Part shown: one piece after another, positions 29,219 to 39,070 of the stretch
How positions within the stretch are numbered: position 1 is the stretch's first letter
Layout: the number at the start of each line of letters is the position of its first letter
DNA from: Noviherbaspirillum malthae
GTDB taxonomy: Bacteria > Pseudomonadota > Gammaproteobacteria > Burkholderiales > Burkholderiaceae_D
Reading direction: 5' to 3'
DNA length: 64,000 nt
Assembly: GCF_015352985.1 (NCBI RefSeq)
Contig: NZ_JACYXF010000022.1
Span: 25,445 to 89,444 of the forward strand
The notes under the pieces: generated by a model
Databases searched by the model: none
What the model was told of the DNA's origin: nothing
Seen by the model: only the letters and a program-made list of their open reading frames with translations
Program-made: the position numbers and the translations under genes

Positions 29219-29408
29219 GACACTCCTCTGCTTGTTGATCCGACAGTAACCGACAATGCTGCACTGCGTCAATCAATAACCAGAGGAGGGCGCATTGTTA
29301 GGACAGGCGGTTGCGAGGGTGCCACGATGAAGCGGAATTCACGCGGCACGTCAGCGGCAGCTTGTCTTTTAATATATTGAAAAATACAAGGCTGGTGCGG
29401 TTGAAAAT

Positions 29409-29530
29409 AAAGGTGACGCCTTCACGCTTTACAGCATCGGCGCATCGCATCAACTCTTCACCGGGCTTGTCGTGATGCTGGCAAGTGGCGATGCCTGCAG
29501 AGAGAGTCAAGCGACTGTTCAACTTCCCGA
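29409..29530 (-). pseudogene. Possible relic of a GGDEF (diguanylate cyclase) domain
   Basis: The minus-strand frame reads SRLTLSAGIATCQ, then EELMRCADAVKREG, which resembles the C-terminal third of a GGDEF domain (LT.S.GIA....L...AD.A.Y.AKREG) with a few residues lost between ADA and KREG. Nothing upstream in this frame matches the GG(D/E)EF core. It looks like a decayed fragment; the match is short and could be chance. Confidence 0.3.
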
Positions 29531-29625
29531 GGAGGGCAGAGTCAGCAGGAACTCCGCATCCGCCTGGCCTCAACCAGACAGTGCGCCTTCGCAACCTTTA
29601 CGCACCGGCAGCGGTCTGACCAGGC

Positions 29626-30114
29626 ATGAAACAACTCGTCTGTTTGATCATTGCATTTGCGGGTGCAGCTGCCTGCGGGTTGGCGGCCGGGCAGGAGCCA
29701 GGCTCAAGGGAAAGTAGCGGCGTCATCAAACCTCCCCCCCATAAACCATCATCTGGGCACATCGGCACACAGGGCACCTCGCCCGTCCCGGAACCAGCGC
29801 CGGACCGCACTAGCAGCAGCCGGTTACCGGGCTTCTGCGTAACAGCCGACAGCAAGGCGCGAGACGCCGATAATGAATTGCGTCCTGCATCGGAGGGACG
29901 CGTGGTCGGCAAAGGCAGATTGCATTTCCATACCGCACCCGAGCCCGGCTGCCAGAGCCGCAACCGCTTCATTATTCCCGGCGATGCCGTGATCGCGCGC
30001 AGGCGCCATGGCGAATGGCTGCTGATCGACTATGTTTCACGCGACGGGGTCATGCACTCGGCATGGGTTAATGCAGTGCGCATCCATTTGACTGAAAGCG
30101 CCGCGAAGCCCTAA
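29626..30114 (+). CDS. Exported SH3-like hypothetical protein (162 aa)
   Basis: Signal peptide (MKQLVCLIIAFAGAAACGLAAG), then a low-complexity Pro/Ser/Gly linker (residues 25-65). The C-terminal domain begins with FCVTADSK and runs through GRVVGKGRLHFHTAPEPGCQ, GDAVIARRRHGEWLLIDYV and AWVNAVRI, the strand pattern of bacterial SH3 (SH3b-like) domains. It is probably a periplasmic or wall-binding protein of unknown role. A fragment related to residues of this domain occurs at 49523-49650. Confidence 0.65.
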   Translation: MKQLVCLIIAFAGAAACGLAAGQEPGSRESSGVIKPPPHKPSSGHIGTQGTSPVPEPAPDRTSSSRLPGFCVTADSKARDADNELRPASEGRVVGKGRLHFHTAPEPGCQSRNRFIIPGDAVIARRRHGEWLLIDYVSRDGVMHSAWVNAVRIHLTESAAKP

Positions 30115-30494
30115 GGTCAATGCGATCCGGTGCCCGGCGGTGTTATGCGCTTCAAGCCAAGCAAGCACCGGGCCGCCACACTCTCCTCACTGATGCCGCG
30201 ACGATGCCCTTGCCTAAGCTCGCGGAACCAGCCATGCAGGATTGAAGCAATCCATGCCTTGCATGTAAGGAATGTTCAGATATGGTAAGGTAGATTTCCT
30301 TTTCCATGTCTGGACAAGAGAAGGACCCGTGGGGTGTCAGCCGCGATCAGAGACCATTCGCGTCCGGGCAAGGTCCGACCGTCAAACATTCGCTATCCTG
30401 GCAGACAATTGCGGCACTGATGAGTGGATTGGTTGTGCGGTTGCCAAATAGAGATGCCAAACGGGTTAAACTACTGACCACGATTGGAACTCAA
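30115..30494. other. Intergenic stretch before the hybrid kinase
   Basis: 380 bp. The kinase frame is open from 30306 but recognisable sequence starts only at 30495; the first part holds GC-rich imperfect repeats (GGTGCCCGGCGG...CACCGGGCCGCC). TATGGTAAGG near 30280 may be a promoter -10 element. Confidence 0.35.
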
Positions 30495-32696
30495 ATGCGC
30501 ATCCGAACCAGACTTCTCGTTCTAGTCCTGTCCGTTCTCATTCCCGCATTCATTGCGGCTATTCTTGCTGTCTGGTTCGTCTACAAAGAAGAGCAGGAGG
30601 CTCAGCGAAAGAGCCTCGCGGAAACGTCAAGGGCCCTGGCTTCACTGATTGACAATGACCTGGAGACCAAGGAAGCGACCCTGCTTGCGCTTGCCACTTC
30701 TCCCTTTCTCGTCAACGGCGATTTTGCAGCCTTCCACCAGCAGGCAAGGAGTCTGACGCAGCCGGACTACTCTGTCGTTGTACTGACCGATCTTGCAGGA
30801 AAGCAGCTGGTCAATACCCGCCTGCCCTATGGTGCAGTTCTTCCGAAGGGCGGGTCCAATCTCATCGAACTGCGCAGGCAGGCTGGTCCGGAACGAACCA
30901 TCGTTTCGGATTTGTTTTTCGCACCCGCAGGCAAGCGACATGACTTCGCCATCCAGATTCCGGTCAGCTACAACGGACAAGTACGGTATTACTTATCGAT
31001 GGGTGTCACGGTTCGGCGGCTTCAAGACCTGCTGACGCAACAAAAATTTCCTGACGGCTGGATCATCTCTCTGGCTGACCGAAAAGGGATGGTGATTGCA
31101 AGGACGGAAGAGCCGGAAAAGTATGTAGGACAGCCGGTACGCGACCCATTGCGACAGAAAATCCTGGCTGGACTGCGCTCAGGCTTGCATTACGGCGTAA
31201 CGTTGAGCGGAATACCGACATCGGCCTTTTTCACTCGCGCTCCCATGTCCGAATGGACGGTCATCGTCAACGTCCCGCTTCACGAGATGCGAAGGCCGGC
31301 CGTCTATGCGGCCACCCTGTTGGGCAGCATCATGCTATTTCTCTTTGGCGCAGCCATCTTCGCCGCACGTCGGTATGCAAAAAACACCGCACAGCCCATC
31401 GAAGAGCTGCGGCTGGCTGCAGAAAAGCTGGGGCGAGGAGAGCAGCTTGCACCGACGCCTTCAGGATTGATAGAGACTGATGCGGTGGGCTTCGCCATGG
31501 TCAACAGCAGCAATCTGATCAGACAAAGCAAGACCGAATTGGAACTGCGAGTCGCGGAAGCAGTCGCTTCTGCCGAACGTGCGCAGCGGGCACTCCTGCA
31601 GGCACAAAAGCTGGAAGCCCTGGGCCGGCTTACCGGAGGCATTGCCCACGACTTCAACAACATCCTTCAAACCTTGTCCACCTCGCTGCAGCTCATCCAT
31701 TTTACAAACGATAGAGCGAAAATCGAATCGCTGCTCGCAACCTGTGAAAAGGCCATTGACCGAGCCACCGTACTTACCGGTCAAATGCGTTCCTTCGGAA
31801 AAGTTCAGGATGCCCGTCTTCAAACGGTGCGGCTCAAGGAAGCGATCAGTGCCGCAATGTCCTTGCTGAACAGCGCTCTGCCAAGCAACATCGATCTGAT
31901 CAGCCGGATTGACGAGGAATTGTGGCCGGTGACGATAGACCCGCTGCAGCTCGAGCTTGCCCTCCTCAACATCTTGATCAATGCACGCGATGCCATGCCG
32001 ATGGGCGGCATTGTGAAACTGGATATCAGAAACAACGTTCTCTCAAAACCCGTAGACAGCCTTCCTCCCGGCGACTACGTATCTCTCTCGATTACGGACA
32101 ATGGCAAGGGAATGAGTCCCGAGGTTCTATCCAAAGCCCTCGATCCGTTCTTCACCACCAAGGGCATTGACAAGGGAACCGGGCTGGGTCTGCCGCAAGC
32201 GTATGGATTTGCAACCCAGGCGAACGGCACGCTGCTCCTGGATAGCATTGAAGGGAAGGGCACAACAGTGACCATATACCTGCCGCGGGCAGCATTGGAG
32301 GTGTTGCCTGCCTATTCCGAGGAACGAGTCCCTCAAACGCCGTCTTCCGTCACTGGCACCCTTTTGTTCGTTGAAGATGACCTGCTGGTAAGAGAATCGG
32401 TCGAACCGGCACTGAAGGCAGCAGGCTTTCAAGTCATCGTCGCAAGGAACGGCGAAGAGGCGGTAGCTTATCTGGAAACGAATCATTCCATCGAACTGGT
32501 TTTTTCAGACATCGTCATGCCCGGCAGTGTCAGCGGAATAGACTTGGCGAAGATCGTCAAGACCCGTTTCCCGCAAATCCAGATCGTTCTGGCAACCGGA
32601 TACAGCGACAAACGGGTCGACATTCCTGGGGTACCGCTACTTGCGAAGCCCTACAAGATCACGGAGGCGATACACATACTGACCGAGCAGGCCTGA
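30495..32696 (+). CDS. Membrane hybrid histidine kinase, dCache/PDC-HAMP-HK-REC
   Basis: 733-residue sensor kinase. It has TM1 at residues 5-30, a periplasmic domain of about 260 residues with PDC/dCache-like strands (YSVVVLTDLAGKQLVNT, GWIISLADRKGMVIART), TM2 at about 280-300, HAMP, then HisKA with AHDFNN (His385), the form used by NtrB/FixL-like kinases. The HATPase has NARDAMP, TDNGKGM and GTGLGL. The C-terminal receiver has Asp672 in FSDIVMPG. ATG 30495 is chosen because the signal anchor starts there. It probably reads a small extracellular ligand. Confidence 0.88.
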   Translation: MRIRTRLLVLVLSVLIPAFIAAILAVWFVYKEEQEAQRKSLAETSRALASLIDNDLETKEATLLALATSPFLVNGDFAAFHQQARSLTQPDYSVVVLTDLAGKQLVNTRLPYGAVLPKGGSNLIELRRQAGPERTIVSDLFFAPAGKRHDFAIQIPVSYNGQVRYYLSMGVTVRRLQDLLTQQKFPDGWIISLADRKGMVIARTEEPEKYVGQPVRDPLRQKILAGLRSGLHYGVTLSGIPTSAFFTRAPMSEWTVIVNVPLHEMRRPAVYAATLLGSIMLFLFGAAIFAARRYAKNTAQPIEELRLAAEKLGRGEQLAPTPSGLIETDAVGFAMVNSSNLIRQSKTELELRVAEAVASAERAQRALLQAQKLEALGRLTGGIAHDFNNILQTLSTSLQLIHFTNDRAKIESLLATCEKAIDRATVLTGQMRSFGKVQDARLQTVRLKEAISAAMSLLNSALPSNIDLISRIDEELWPVTIDPLQLELALLNILINARDAMPMGGIVKLDIRNNVLSKPVDSLPPGDYVSLSITDNGKGMSPEVLSKALDPFFTTKGIDKGTGLGLPQAYGFATQANGTLLLDSIEGKGTTVTIYLPRAALEVLPAYSEERVPQTPSSVTGTLLFVEDDLLVRESVEPALKAAGFQVIVARNGEEAVAYLETNHSIELVFSDIVMPGSVSGIDLAKIVKTRFPQIQIVLATGYSDKRVDIPGVPLLAKPYKITEAIHILTEQA

Positions 32697-32784
32697 AAGG
32701 CAGGCAAGTCACAGCATGAAGCACTGAAGCCGACGGTAGACGGCAATATCCATCCATTGCGCATACCATCCGTCATATCTCCGC

Positions 32785-34500
32785 TCAAAACTCGGTCCAA
32801 TCTTCGTTACTTCCAACGAGCCGTTGCCGTGTCGCCGCCGCTGCGGCTGGAACTGCTTTGGAAACGCCAGCAAGCACTTGTGATGAGGGTCTTGGCCGTG
32901 GAGCCATTCCGGTCCTCGCAGGGGTACGGGAGCCTGCTGCAGAAACCTTGGCCGCGAGGCCGGATAACTTGAACCGTCCCACGGTTTCCGACAGCGCCCT
33001 GGCCTGGTCTTGCATCGCTTCGGCAGCGGCTGCCGCTTCTTCGACCAACGACGCATTCTGTTGCGTCACTTGATCCATCTGGGTAATCGCCTGATTGATT
33101 TGCTCGATGCCGGCAGTCTGTTCCGTGGTGGCGGCAGTAATCTCGCTCATGATGTCAGTCACACGCTGTACGCCTTCTACAACGTGCTGGATCGTCATGC
33201 CGGCCTGATCCACAAGCTTGGTGCCGGCATCAACCTTGCCGACGGAATCGTCAATCAAGGTTTTGATTTCCTTGGCTGCGGCGGCTGAACGCTGGGCGAG
33301 ATTGCGGACTTCGGAGGCGACAACGGCGAATCCGCGTCCTTGTTCGCCGGCACGGGCTGCCTCTACCGCGGCATTCAAGGCCAGTATATTGGTTTGGAAC
33401 GCAATTCCGTCAATGACGCCGATGATGTCGACGATCCTCCTTGAGGATGCATTGATTGCGCCCATCGTTTCGATGACCTGAGCCACGACGGCTCCGCCTT
33501 CTCCTGCCAGCTCGGAAGCCGCAATGGCGAGGTTGTTGGCCTGCTGCGCGTTATCCGCATTCTGCTTGACGGTTGAGGTGAGCTCTTCCATGGAGGAAGC
33601 GGTTTCTTCCAGGGAGCTGGCTTGCTCTTCCGTGCGGGACGAAAGGTCCATGTTGCCCGCGGCAATCTGCGTTGACGCGGTGCTGATCGTATCGGTACCT
33701 TGCCGGACCTGCCCTACGATCTGACTGAGGTAATCGTTCATGTCCCGGAGCGCCTTCGTCAACACGCCGAGTTCGTCGGTCGAACGTACTTCGATATGCC
33801 CAGTAAGATCCCCTGAGGCGACAGTCTGCGCTATCCGAACGGCGTCGTGCACAGGCCGTGTAATTGATCGTGTGATCTGCCAGGCAATGAGTGCGCCCAG
33901 CGCAAGTGCCAGGGCAGACAACGCGCTGATCAGGATGCGCGCGCTCGAGACGGCGTCGACGACGTCCTTGCCGGCTTCGTCCATCAAGCTATTCTGGAAC
34001 GCGATCATTTCGTCGAGGTGCGTCATATAGATCAGCTGCGTTTGCCGCATTTCAGCCAACAACAGTGTCCTTGCCTCATCCTGCTTTTGTGCCTTGATCA
34101 AGGCGGCAAATTTGTCCTCGGCCACGACAAAGTTGTCCCGGGCACCTGCGACTTTGGCAAACAGCTCCCTGCCTTTGGGTGTGCTGATCATTTTCTCCAG
34201 CTTGGTCAACGCAGCGGCGATTTCCTTTCGCGCGCTGGCAATCCGGTCAAGTTCATGATCGATCTGCCTGGGATCAGTCATGATGAGTGTGTTGCGCACC
34301 GAGCGGGCAATGATGTTGAGGTTTTCCTTGATCGACGTGGCAAGTACGATCTTGGGATAACGGTCTTGCAGGACGTCGTCTACCTCCATGTTGACCGCAT
34401 TCAGGCGGAAGATGCCGAAGGTGGAAATGGCAAGCAGCAGCGACAGGATGATCGCAAAGCCTGCAGCAAGCCGAACGCCGATTTTCATGTTTGCAATCAT
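32785..34500 (-). CDS. Methyl-accepting chemotaxis protein
   Basis: Transmembrane chemoreceptor of 571 aa. TM1 is at residues about 10-32, a four-helix-bundle ligand domain (4HB_MCP type) at about 35-190, TM2 at about 190-212, then HAMP and a long signalling domain with the hairpin tip DGIAFQTNILALNAAVEAARAG and TEEQASSLEETASSMEELT. The C-terminus ends NEDWTEF, an xWxxF-type tether for CheR/CheB. It sits between two signalling loci and faces away from the partner-switching genes. The ligand is unknown. Confidence 0.93.
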   Translation of the reverse strand: MIANMKIGVRLAAGFAIILSLLLAISTFGIFRLNAVNMEVDDVLQDRYPKIVLATSIKENLNIIARSVRNTLIMTDPRQIDHELDRIASARKEIAAALTKLEKMISTPKGRELFAKVAGARDNFVVAEDKFAALIKAQKQDEARTLLLAEMRQTQLIYMTHLDEMIAFQNSLMDEAGKDVVDAVSSARILISALSALALALGALIAWQITRSITRPVHDAVRIAQTVASGDLTGHIEVRSTDELGVLTKALRDMNDYLSQIVGQVRQGTDTISTASTQIAAGNMDLSSRTEEQASSLEETASSMEELTSTVKQNADNAQQANNLAIAASELAGEGGAVVAQVIETMGAINASSRRIVDIIGVIDGIAFQTNILALNAAVEAARAGEQGRGFAVVASEVRNLAQRSAAAAKEIKTLIDDSVGKVDAGTKLVDQAGMTIQHVVEGVQRVTDIMSEITAATTEQTAGIEQINQAITQMDQVTQQNASLVEEAAAAAEAMQDQARALSETVGRFKLSGLAAKVSAAGSRTPARTGMAPRPRPSSQVLAGVSKAVPAAAAATRQRLVGSNEDWTEF

Positions 34501-34953
34501 GATAGATCTTTCTGAATTTTGTCTGAATAAAGCCGGGAAGCCCTACGCGTCGGCAAGCTGGTAGCTTCCTTTGCAGGGAGGAAGGTGGAGTCGGTATTCA
34601 CCTTGCGTCCAGCGTATCCTGCCAAATACGCCGAAAAACATGATCTGGATCAATTTTTCCTGCAGGGAAGTGATCTCTCGACCCGTTCCGGGATGATGCA
34701 GGACGGCTGTTGCTGAAATCCAACTTTATCTCGGACTCAAATATCCTGGTTCCGTGATGGTCTGCTGCTGCTTGGTCGCTTGAGGAACAAAGTCAACATT
34801 CCCGTGCAGGTCCAAGCCTGTTCATGGTGCCACGCAGTCGGTCCACTGCTCGTTTCAGAGAGCCGTGGCAGACGGATTGGACAACTAGTCGCGAAATACA
34901 TCGATTTCTTGTATCTTTGGGGGCAAACAAACGTTTGCCGCCGCAACGAAAAC
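34501..34953. other. Divergent control region between chemoreceptor and phosphatase genes
   Basis: About 450 bp; the phosphatase frame is open through most of it (from 34780) but lacks recognisable sequence before ATG 34954. AT-rich pockets near 34510-34530 may be the chemoreceptor promoter. I see no sigma-28-type element. Confidence 0.35.
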
Positions 34954-36213
34954 ATGCGTCTACCAAATTACTCAACGGATCTTTCCCCGAAAGAAATTAC
35001 GCCGGCCCAGCCAAGTTCCATCCCACAGTCAACAACCTCTGCGGACTCCGGCGTACGAGTTCTTCTCGTTGACGACCAGACCATCGTCGCCTATGCCGTC
35101 CGGCAACTGATCAGCGGACACCCAGACATCGAATTCCATGTCGTTCAGCACGCCGACAGAGTAATGGCGGAAGCGTTGCGATGGCAGCCGACGGTGATCC
35201 TTCAGGATCTTGTAATGCCTGATGCGGACGGGTTTGAACTCGTGCGCCGTTTCCGCGAACATCCGCAGACGCGTAATGTCCCCGTCGTTGTGCTTTCCAC
35301 GAAGGAAGACCCTGAAGTCAAGGCGCAGGCATTTGCAAACGGTGCCAATGATTACCTGATCAAGCTGCCGGCGCAGGCGGAAATGCTGGCGCGCCTGCGC
35401 TATCACTCGGCGGCCTACATGCATCACTTGCAGCGCGATGCCGCTTACACCCAGTTAAGCCGCGAACTGAACATGGCCAGAAAGATGCTGCTCGGCCTGC
35501 TGCCGCAGCCGGGCAACATCGGGCCGGTGCATTTCAGCTGGTTTTTTCAGGCATCCAGCTATGTCAGCGGCGACTGCTTCGATTACTTTTCCATAGACGA
35601 GCGCTACCAATGCTTCTATGTCGTCGATGTCTCGGGGCACGGCGTGTCTGCCGCAATGCTGGCATTCAATGCCCAGCATCAGATCCGGGCGTCAGGCCCG
35701 CAAGCGGCGGCGCTGATAGATCAGCATGGAGCAATCGCTCCGGCTGCCGCGGCAATGGTGACGGACTTCAACAACCGCTTCATGCAGATGCGGGAAACCA
35801 GTCTTTATCTCACCATGGTGTACGGCATCCTGGACCAGGAAACCGGCGACGTGGCGCTGGTACAGGCAGGACATCCTCCGGCCCTGCTTGCGTCCAGGAA
35901 GGGGCGGCTGCAGCCAGTAGGCGATGGCAGTCTGCCAATCGGCTTCCTCAGTGACATCCAATACGAAAGCCATTTCCTGAAGCTGGAGGCGGGCACGAGA
36001 CTGTATCTCTACTCTGACGGCATCACGGATTGCCTGAACATGCAGGAGGAAGCGTTTGGCGCATCCAGGCTGGAACAGTTGCTTTCCCGCACCAGCAGCC
36101 TGACACTCGAGGAGGTGGGCGGCCATTTGCACAGTGCGCTGTGCGACTGGCAAGGGGGTATCGACAGCTTCGGCGACGACGTGACTTTTCTTGCGATCGA
36201 GTACCGGCCGTGA
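34954..36213 (+). CDS. Response regulator with PP2C (SpoIIE/RsbU-type) phosphatase output
   Basis: 419-residue cytosolic protein. The N-terminal receiver has LLVDDQ, phospho-acceptor Asp85 in LQDLVMPD, and the conserved Lys in YLIKLP. A short coiled coil leads to a PP2C/SpoIIE domain: SGDCFDYF, YVVDVSGHGVSAAML, VQAGHPPALL, LYLYSDGITDC and FGDDVTFLAI supply the metal Asp residues. In partner switching such a phosphatase removes phosphate from a STAS antagonist, freeing it to bind its HATPase kinase. A STAS and an HATPase gene lie 3-5 kb downstream, so the logical substrate is encoded here. Confidence 0.9.
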   Translation: MRLPNYSTDLSPKEITPAQPSSIPQSTTSADSGVRVLLVDDQTIVAYAVRQLISGHPDIEFHVVQHADRVMAEALRWQPTVILQDLVMPDADGFELVRRFREHPQTRNVPVVVLSTKEDPEVKAQAFANGANDYLIKLPAQAEMLARLRYHSAAYMHHLQRDAAYTQLSRELNMARKMLLGLLPQPGNIGPVHFSWFFQASSYVSGDCFDYFSIDERYQCFYVVDVSGHGVSAAMLAFNAQHQIRASGPQAAALIDQHGAIAPAAAAMVTDFNNRFMQMRETSLYLTMVYGILDQETGDVALVQAGHPPALLASRKGRLQPVGDGSLPIGFLSDIQYESHFLKLEAGTRLYLYSDGITDCLNMQEEAFGASRLEQLLSRTSSLTLEEVGGHLHSALCDWQGGIDSFGDDVTFLAIEYRP

Positions 36214-36295
36214 AGCTTCAGGGAATGTTGGCATCGCACCGCAGAACTGGTCCACGTCACGCGAGTCATATTGAAAAACAAATTTCCTTGAATAC

Positions 36296-38020
36296 ATGAT
36301 CGCCGCTCCCATACCCCACGACGATGCGCAGCGCGTAGAAAATCTTGATAGTTATCTCCTCCTGGATACGCCGTTCGAAGCCGTATTCGATGAGATCGCA
36401 TCGCTGGCGGCGAAGATCTGCGGGGTACCCTATGCGCTGATTTCGCTGGTGGCGAAAGACAGGCAATGGTTCAAGGCCGCGCATGGCTTGAAAGACATGA
36501 GGGAAACGCCGCGCGACATCAGTTTCTGCGGCCATGCCATTCTGCAGGACGACATTCTGCATGTGCCGGACACGCTGGAGGACGCTCGGTTCAGCGACAA
36601 TCCCTTCGTCACCGGCGAACTGTCGATCCGTGTTTATGCGGGCATGCCCTTGACCAGCGAAGAAGGATACAAGCTGGGAACGCTGTGCGTCCTGTCCGAC
36701 CAGCCCGCCCGGCTGAGCGACCTCCAGCTTGAATCGCTCAAGCAGCTGACCGCGGTCCTGTCCGCCTTGCTCAAGGCGCGGAAGCGGGAGGCCCGCCTGG
36801 CCTTGCTGGGACAGGTGCTCAATCAGCTCGATGACGAAGTCATGCTGGTCGATGCGCGCAGCATGGAGTGCATGTATGCCAACAGCGCCGCCTGCGCTGC
36901 GCACGGCTGCGCAGACAACAGCCTGAACGGCCGCAGGCTGGCTGATGTGGTGCAGGCGGATGCAGACGCGGGCAGGCTGATCGAGATGCTGCATACCGGC
37001 CGGCGCGACAAGGTTTTGCTGGAGCAGCTGCGCGGCGCACCCGGCAGCGAGCAGCGCAATGTGGAACTGCGCATGCAGAGGCTCACGCAGAATGGCTTGC
37101 AGGTGATCGTCGCCATCGGCCATGACGTCAGCGAACAGAAGCGGCTTGAACAGGCCAGGGCGGACCTGCATGACAATCTCGAGAAACGCAACCAGGAATT
37201 GTCTCGCGCCTATGCCAAGCTGAGCGAGGAAATGGCCATCGCGCGGGAGATGCAGCAGCGCTTCCTGCCGGGACCGAAATGCATCGATACCGTTCGCTTC
37301 GACTGGCTGTTCCGTGCCTCGAGCTATCTCGGGGGCGACATTTTCGATTACTTTCCGCTGGGCGAGCGCCACCTGTGCTTTTACGTGATCGACGTATCCG
37401 GCCATGGTCTGTCGGCAGCCCTGCTGGCCTTCTATGCCCAGCGGCAGATGTATTCCGCGCGCGCCGAGATGCTGCACCTGCTGCATGAGAAGCAGGGCGA
37501 TATCGGCGAGGCGGCGTCGAGGCTGGTCCAGGGATTCAACGAGCGGTTCGCCTCGATGACCGAGTCCGGTCTCTACCTCACCATGGTGTACGGCATCCTC
37601 GATCGCGATTCGGGCGAAGTGGCCCTGGTGCAGGCGGGGCATCCGCCGGCGCTTCTCTGCAAGCCCGGCTCGGCCGTCGTCGAGCCGATCGGCGACGGCG
37701 GCTTGCCGATAGGCATTCTCGATCATGCCGAATTCGAATCGCACCGCCTGCGCCTCACTCCAGGCATGCGGCTCTACCTCTATTCCGACGGCGTCCCGGA
37801 TTGCGCGAACCGGGAAGATGAAGCCTTCGGCCAGGAGCGCATGGAGCGGGTACTGGCGCAGACCTGCGGCCGGCCGCTGCCGGAAGTGCGGGAAGCGATC
37901 GACCAGGCATTGACCGACTGGCACGGCGGCGATGACGGCTACAAGGATGACGTCACCTTCCTGAGTCTCGAATTCGGAGCGAATCGCCAGCTCCGCTTGT
38001 CGACGGGGTTGCCTAATTGA
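36296..38020 (+). CDS. GAF-PAS-PP2C phosphatase (RsbU-type)
   Basis: 574-residue soluble phosphatase. The GAF domain at about 20-165 includes RETPRDISFCGHAIL, the signature of a widespread GAF/SpoIIE family; a degenerate PAS domain sits at about 175-280, a coiled coil at about 280-315, and the PP2C domain at about 320-565 with LGGDIFDYF, FYVIDVSGHGLSAALL, QAGHPPALLC and LYLYSDGVPDC. It shares its output domain with the preceding gene (83 bp away), suggesting two inputs into one STAS switch. Its stop overlaps the next start (ATTGA). Confidence 0.9.
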   Translation: MIAAPIPHDDAQRVENLDSYLLLDTPFEAVFDEIASLAAKICGVPYALISLVAKDRQWFKAAHGLKDMRETPRDISFCGHAILQDDILHVPDTLEDARFSDNPFVTGELSIRVYAGMPLTSEEGYKLGTLCVLSDQPARLSDLQLESLKQLTAVLSALLKARKREARLALLGQVLNQLDDEVMLVDARSMECMYANSAACAAHGCADNSLNGRRLADVVQADADAGRLIEMLHTGRRDKVLLEQLRGAPGSEQRNVELRMQRLTQNGLQVIVAIGHDVSEQKRLEQARADLHDNLEKRNQELSRAYAKLSEEMAIAREMQQRFLPGPKCIDTVRFDWLFRASSYLGGDIFDYFPLGERHLCFYVIDVSGHGLSAALLAFYAQRQMYSARAEMLHLLHEKQGDIGEAASRLVQGFNERFASMTESGLYLTMVYGILDRDSGEVALVQAGHPPALLCKPGSAVVEPIGDGGLPIGILDHAEFESHRLRLTPGMRLYLYSDGVPDCANREDEAFGQERMERVLAQTCGRPLPEVREAIDQALTDWHGGDDGYKDDVTFLSLEFGANRQLRLSTGLPN

Positions 38021-38973
38021 GGTCGGGGAGGACTGGCGCAGCTTGTGCAGGCATCCGTGCCGCGAGGCTGGTAGCCGTCATTGGCATGTTTGCGCTCGGC
38101 ATGTCATGGGCATGCGCGGCAGACTGGAATACCCCGGCCGTGCAGGCAGTCCCCGGCCCCGGCGGCGCAGCGGCACCCGGAGCGACGGCGAATGCCGCCG
38201 AACCGGCCGACGAGGCGGATGCGACGAACCGCAATCCCCTGCGCCTGCGGCTGGGATTCGACTACCCGCTGCGTACCAGCGCCGGCGGCGATCTTGGCGC
38301 CGGCACTCAAGGGCCTCCGGCCGTATCTCCGACGCTGCAGGCGGAGCTGCGCTATAACCCGGCAAGCTACTGGTTCGGCAGCATCACTTTCTACCGGTAT
38401 CTGATGGGCGACCGCCAGCGGCCGTGGAATCCGGACTTTACCTACACCTTCGGTTATGACGATTGGCACCCTAACACCTTCAGCCTGGTCTACGGCAACT
38501 ATTCCGGCAACCGCCTGCGGCCGGAGGGAGCGGAAACCGTCAGCCGGTTCCGGCAAGGGGTCTGGTCCCTGGGCTACAAGTTCGTGATGCCGGCGTTTCT
38601 CGACCCGCTCTTCAAGGCGGCCGAGGACCATCAGGTCAACTGCATCGTCAACGCCAATCTGACGCAGCGTTATACCGATCTGGCCACCCTGTCGCTGAAG
38701 AAAAACAAGCGATCGCTGTCGCTCGGCTGCCGATACAGCCTGCCGCAGAACCTGTATGCAAACGCCACCGTGTTCCATTACCCTGACCGCTCGCAGCAGC
38801 AGCCCTGGGATCCTGACTTTACTTATGGCTTTGGTTACTTCGACTGGCAGCCGGGCACGATTACCTTTCAATACAATAATTACGCCGGCAACCGCTATCC
38901 GGGGCGCGATACGCCGGGGCAGGGAGGTTTCCGGCGCGGCAGCATCTCGATTTCCTGGTCGGCGAGCTGGTAG
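38017..38973 (+). CDS. Exported protein with repeated beta-strand motif, possible outer-membrane component
   Basis: 318-residue protein whose TTG start overlaps the upstream stop (ATTGA); a hydrophobic signal follows (VAVIGMFALGMSWACAAD). After an Ala/Pro/Gly linker the chain is rich in aromatic strands. Two copies of one motif are visible: WNPDFTYTFGYDDWHPNTF and WDPDFTYGFGYFDWQPGTI, each followed by a strand with Y.NY.GNR. This and the terminal SISISWSASW suggest an outer-membrane barrel or a strand-repeat glycan-binding protein. No named family is recognised. Position in the glycan operon implies export or anchoring of the polymer. Confidence 0.7.
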   Translation: MRSGRTGAACAGIRAARLVAVIGMFALGMSWACAADWNTPAVQAVPGPGGAAAPGATANAAEPADEADATNRNPLRLRLGFDYPLRTSAGGDLGAGTQGPPAVSPTLQAELRYNPASYWFGSITFYRYLMGDRQRPWNPDFTYTFGYDDWHPNTFSLVYGNYSGNRLRPEGAETVSRFRQGVWSLGYKFVMPAFLDPLFKAAEDHQVNCIVNANLTQRYTDLATLSLKKNKRSLSLGCRYSLPQNLYANATVFHYPDRSQQQPWDPDFTYGFGYFDWQPGTITFQYNNYAGNRYPGRDTPGQGGFRRGSISISWSASW

Positions 38974-39070
38974 GAGGCCGGACGCGAAGTCAAACTTCTG
39001 GTTACCGGCATGGTCAATACGGAAAGTCTTCCCCCATGCCGTGCACCCTTAAAAATAAAATGGAGAAATC

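Noticed and set aside
36266..37924. 552-residue minus-strand frame
   Set aside because: Antisense of the GAF-PAS-PP2C gene, whose domain motifs are clear on the plus strand.
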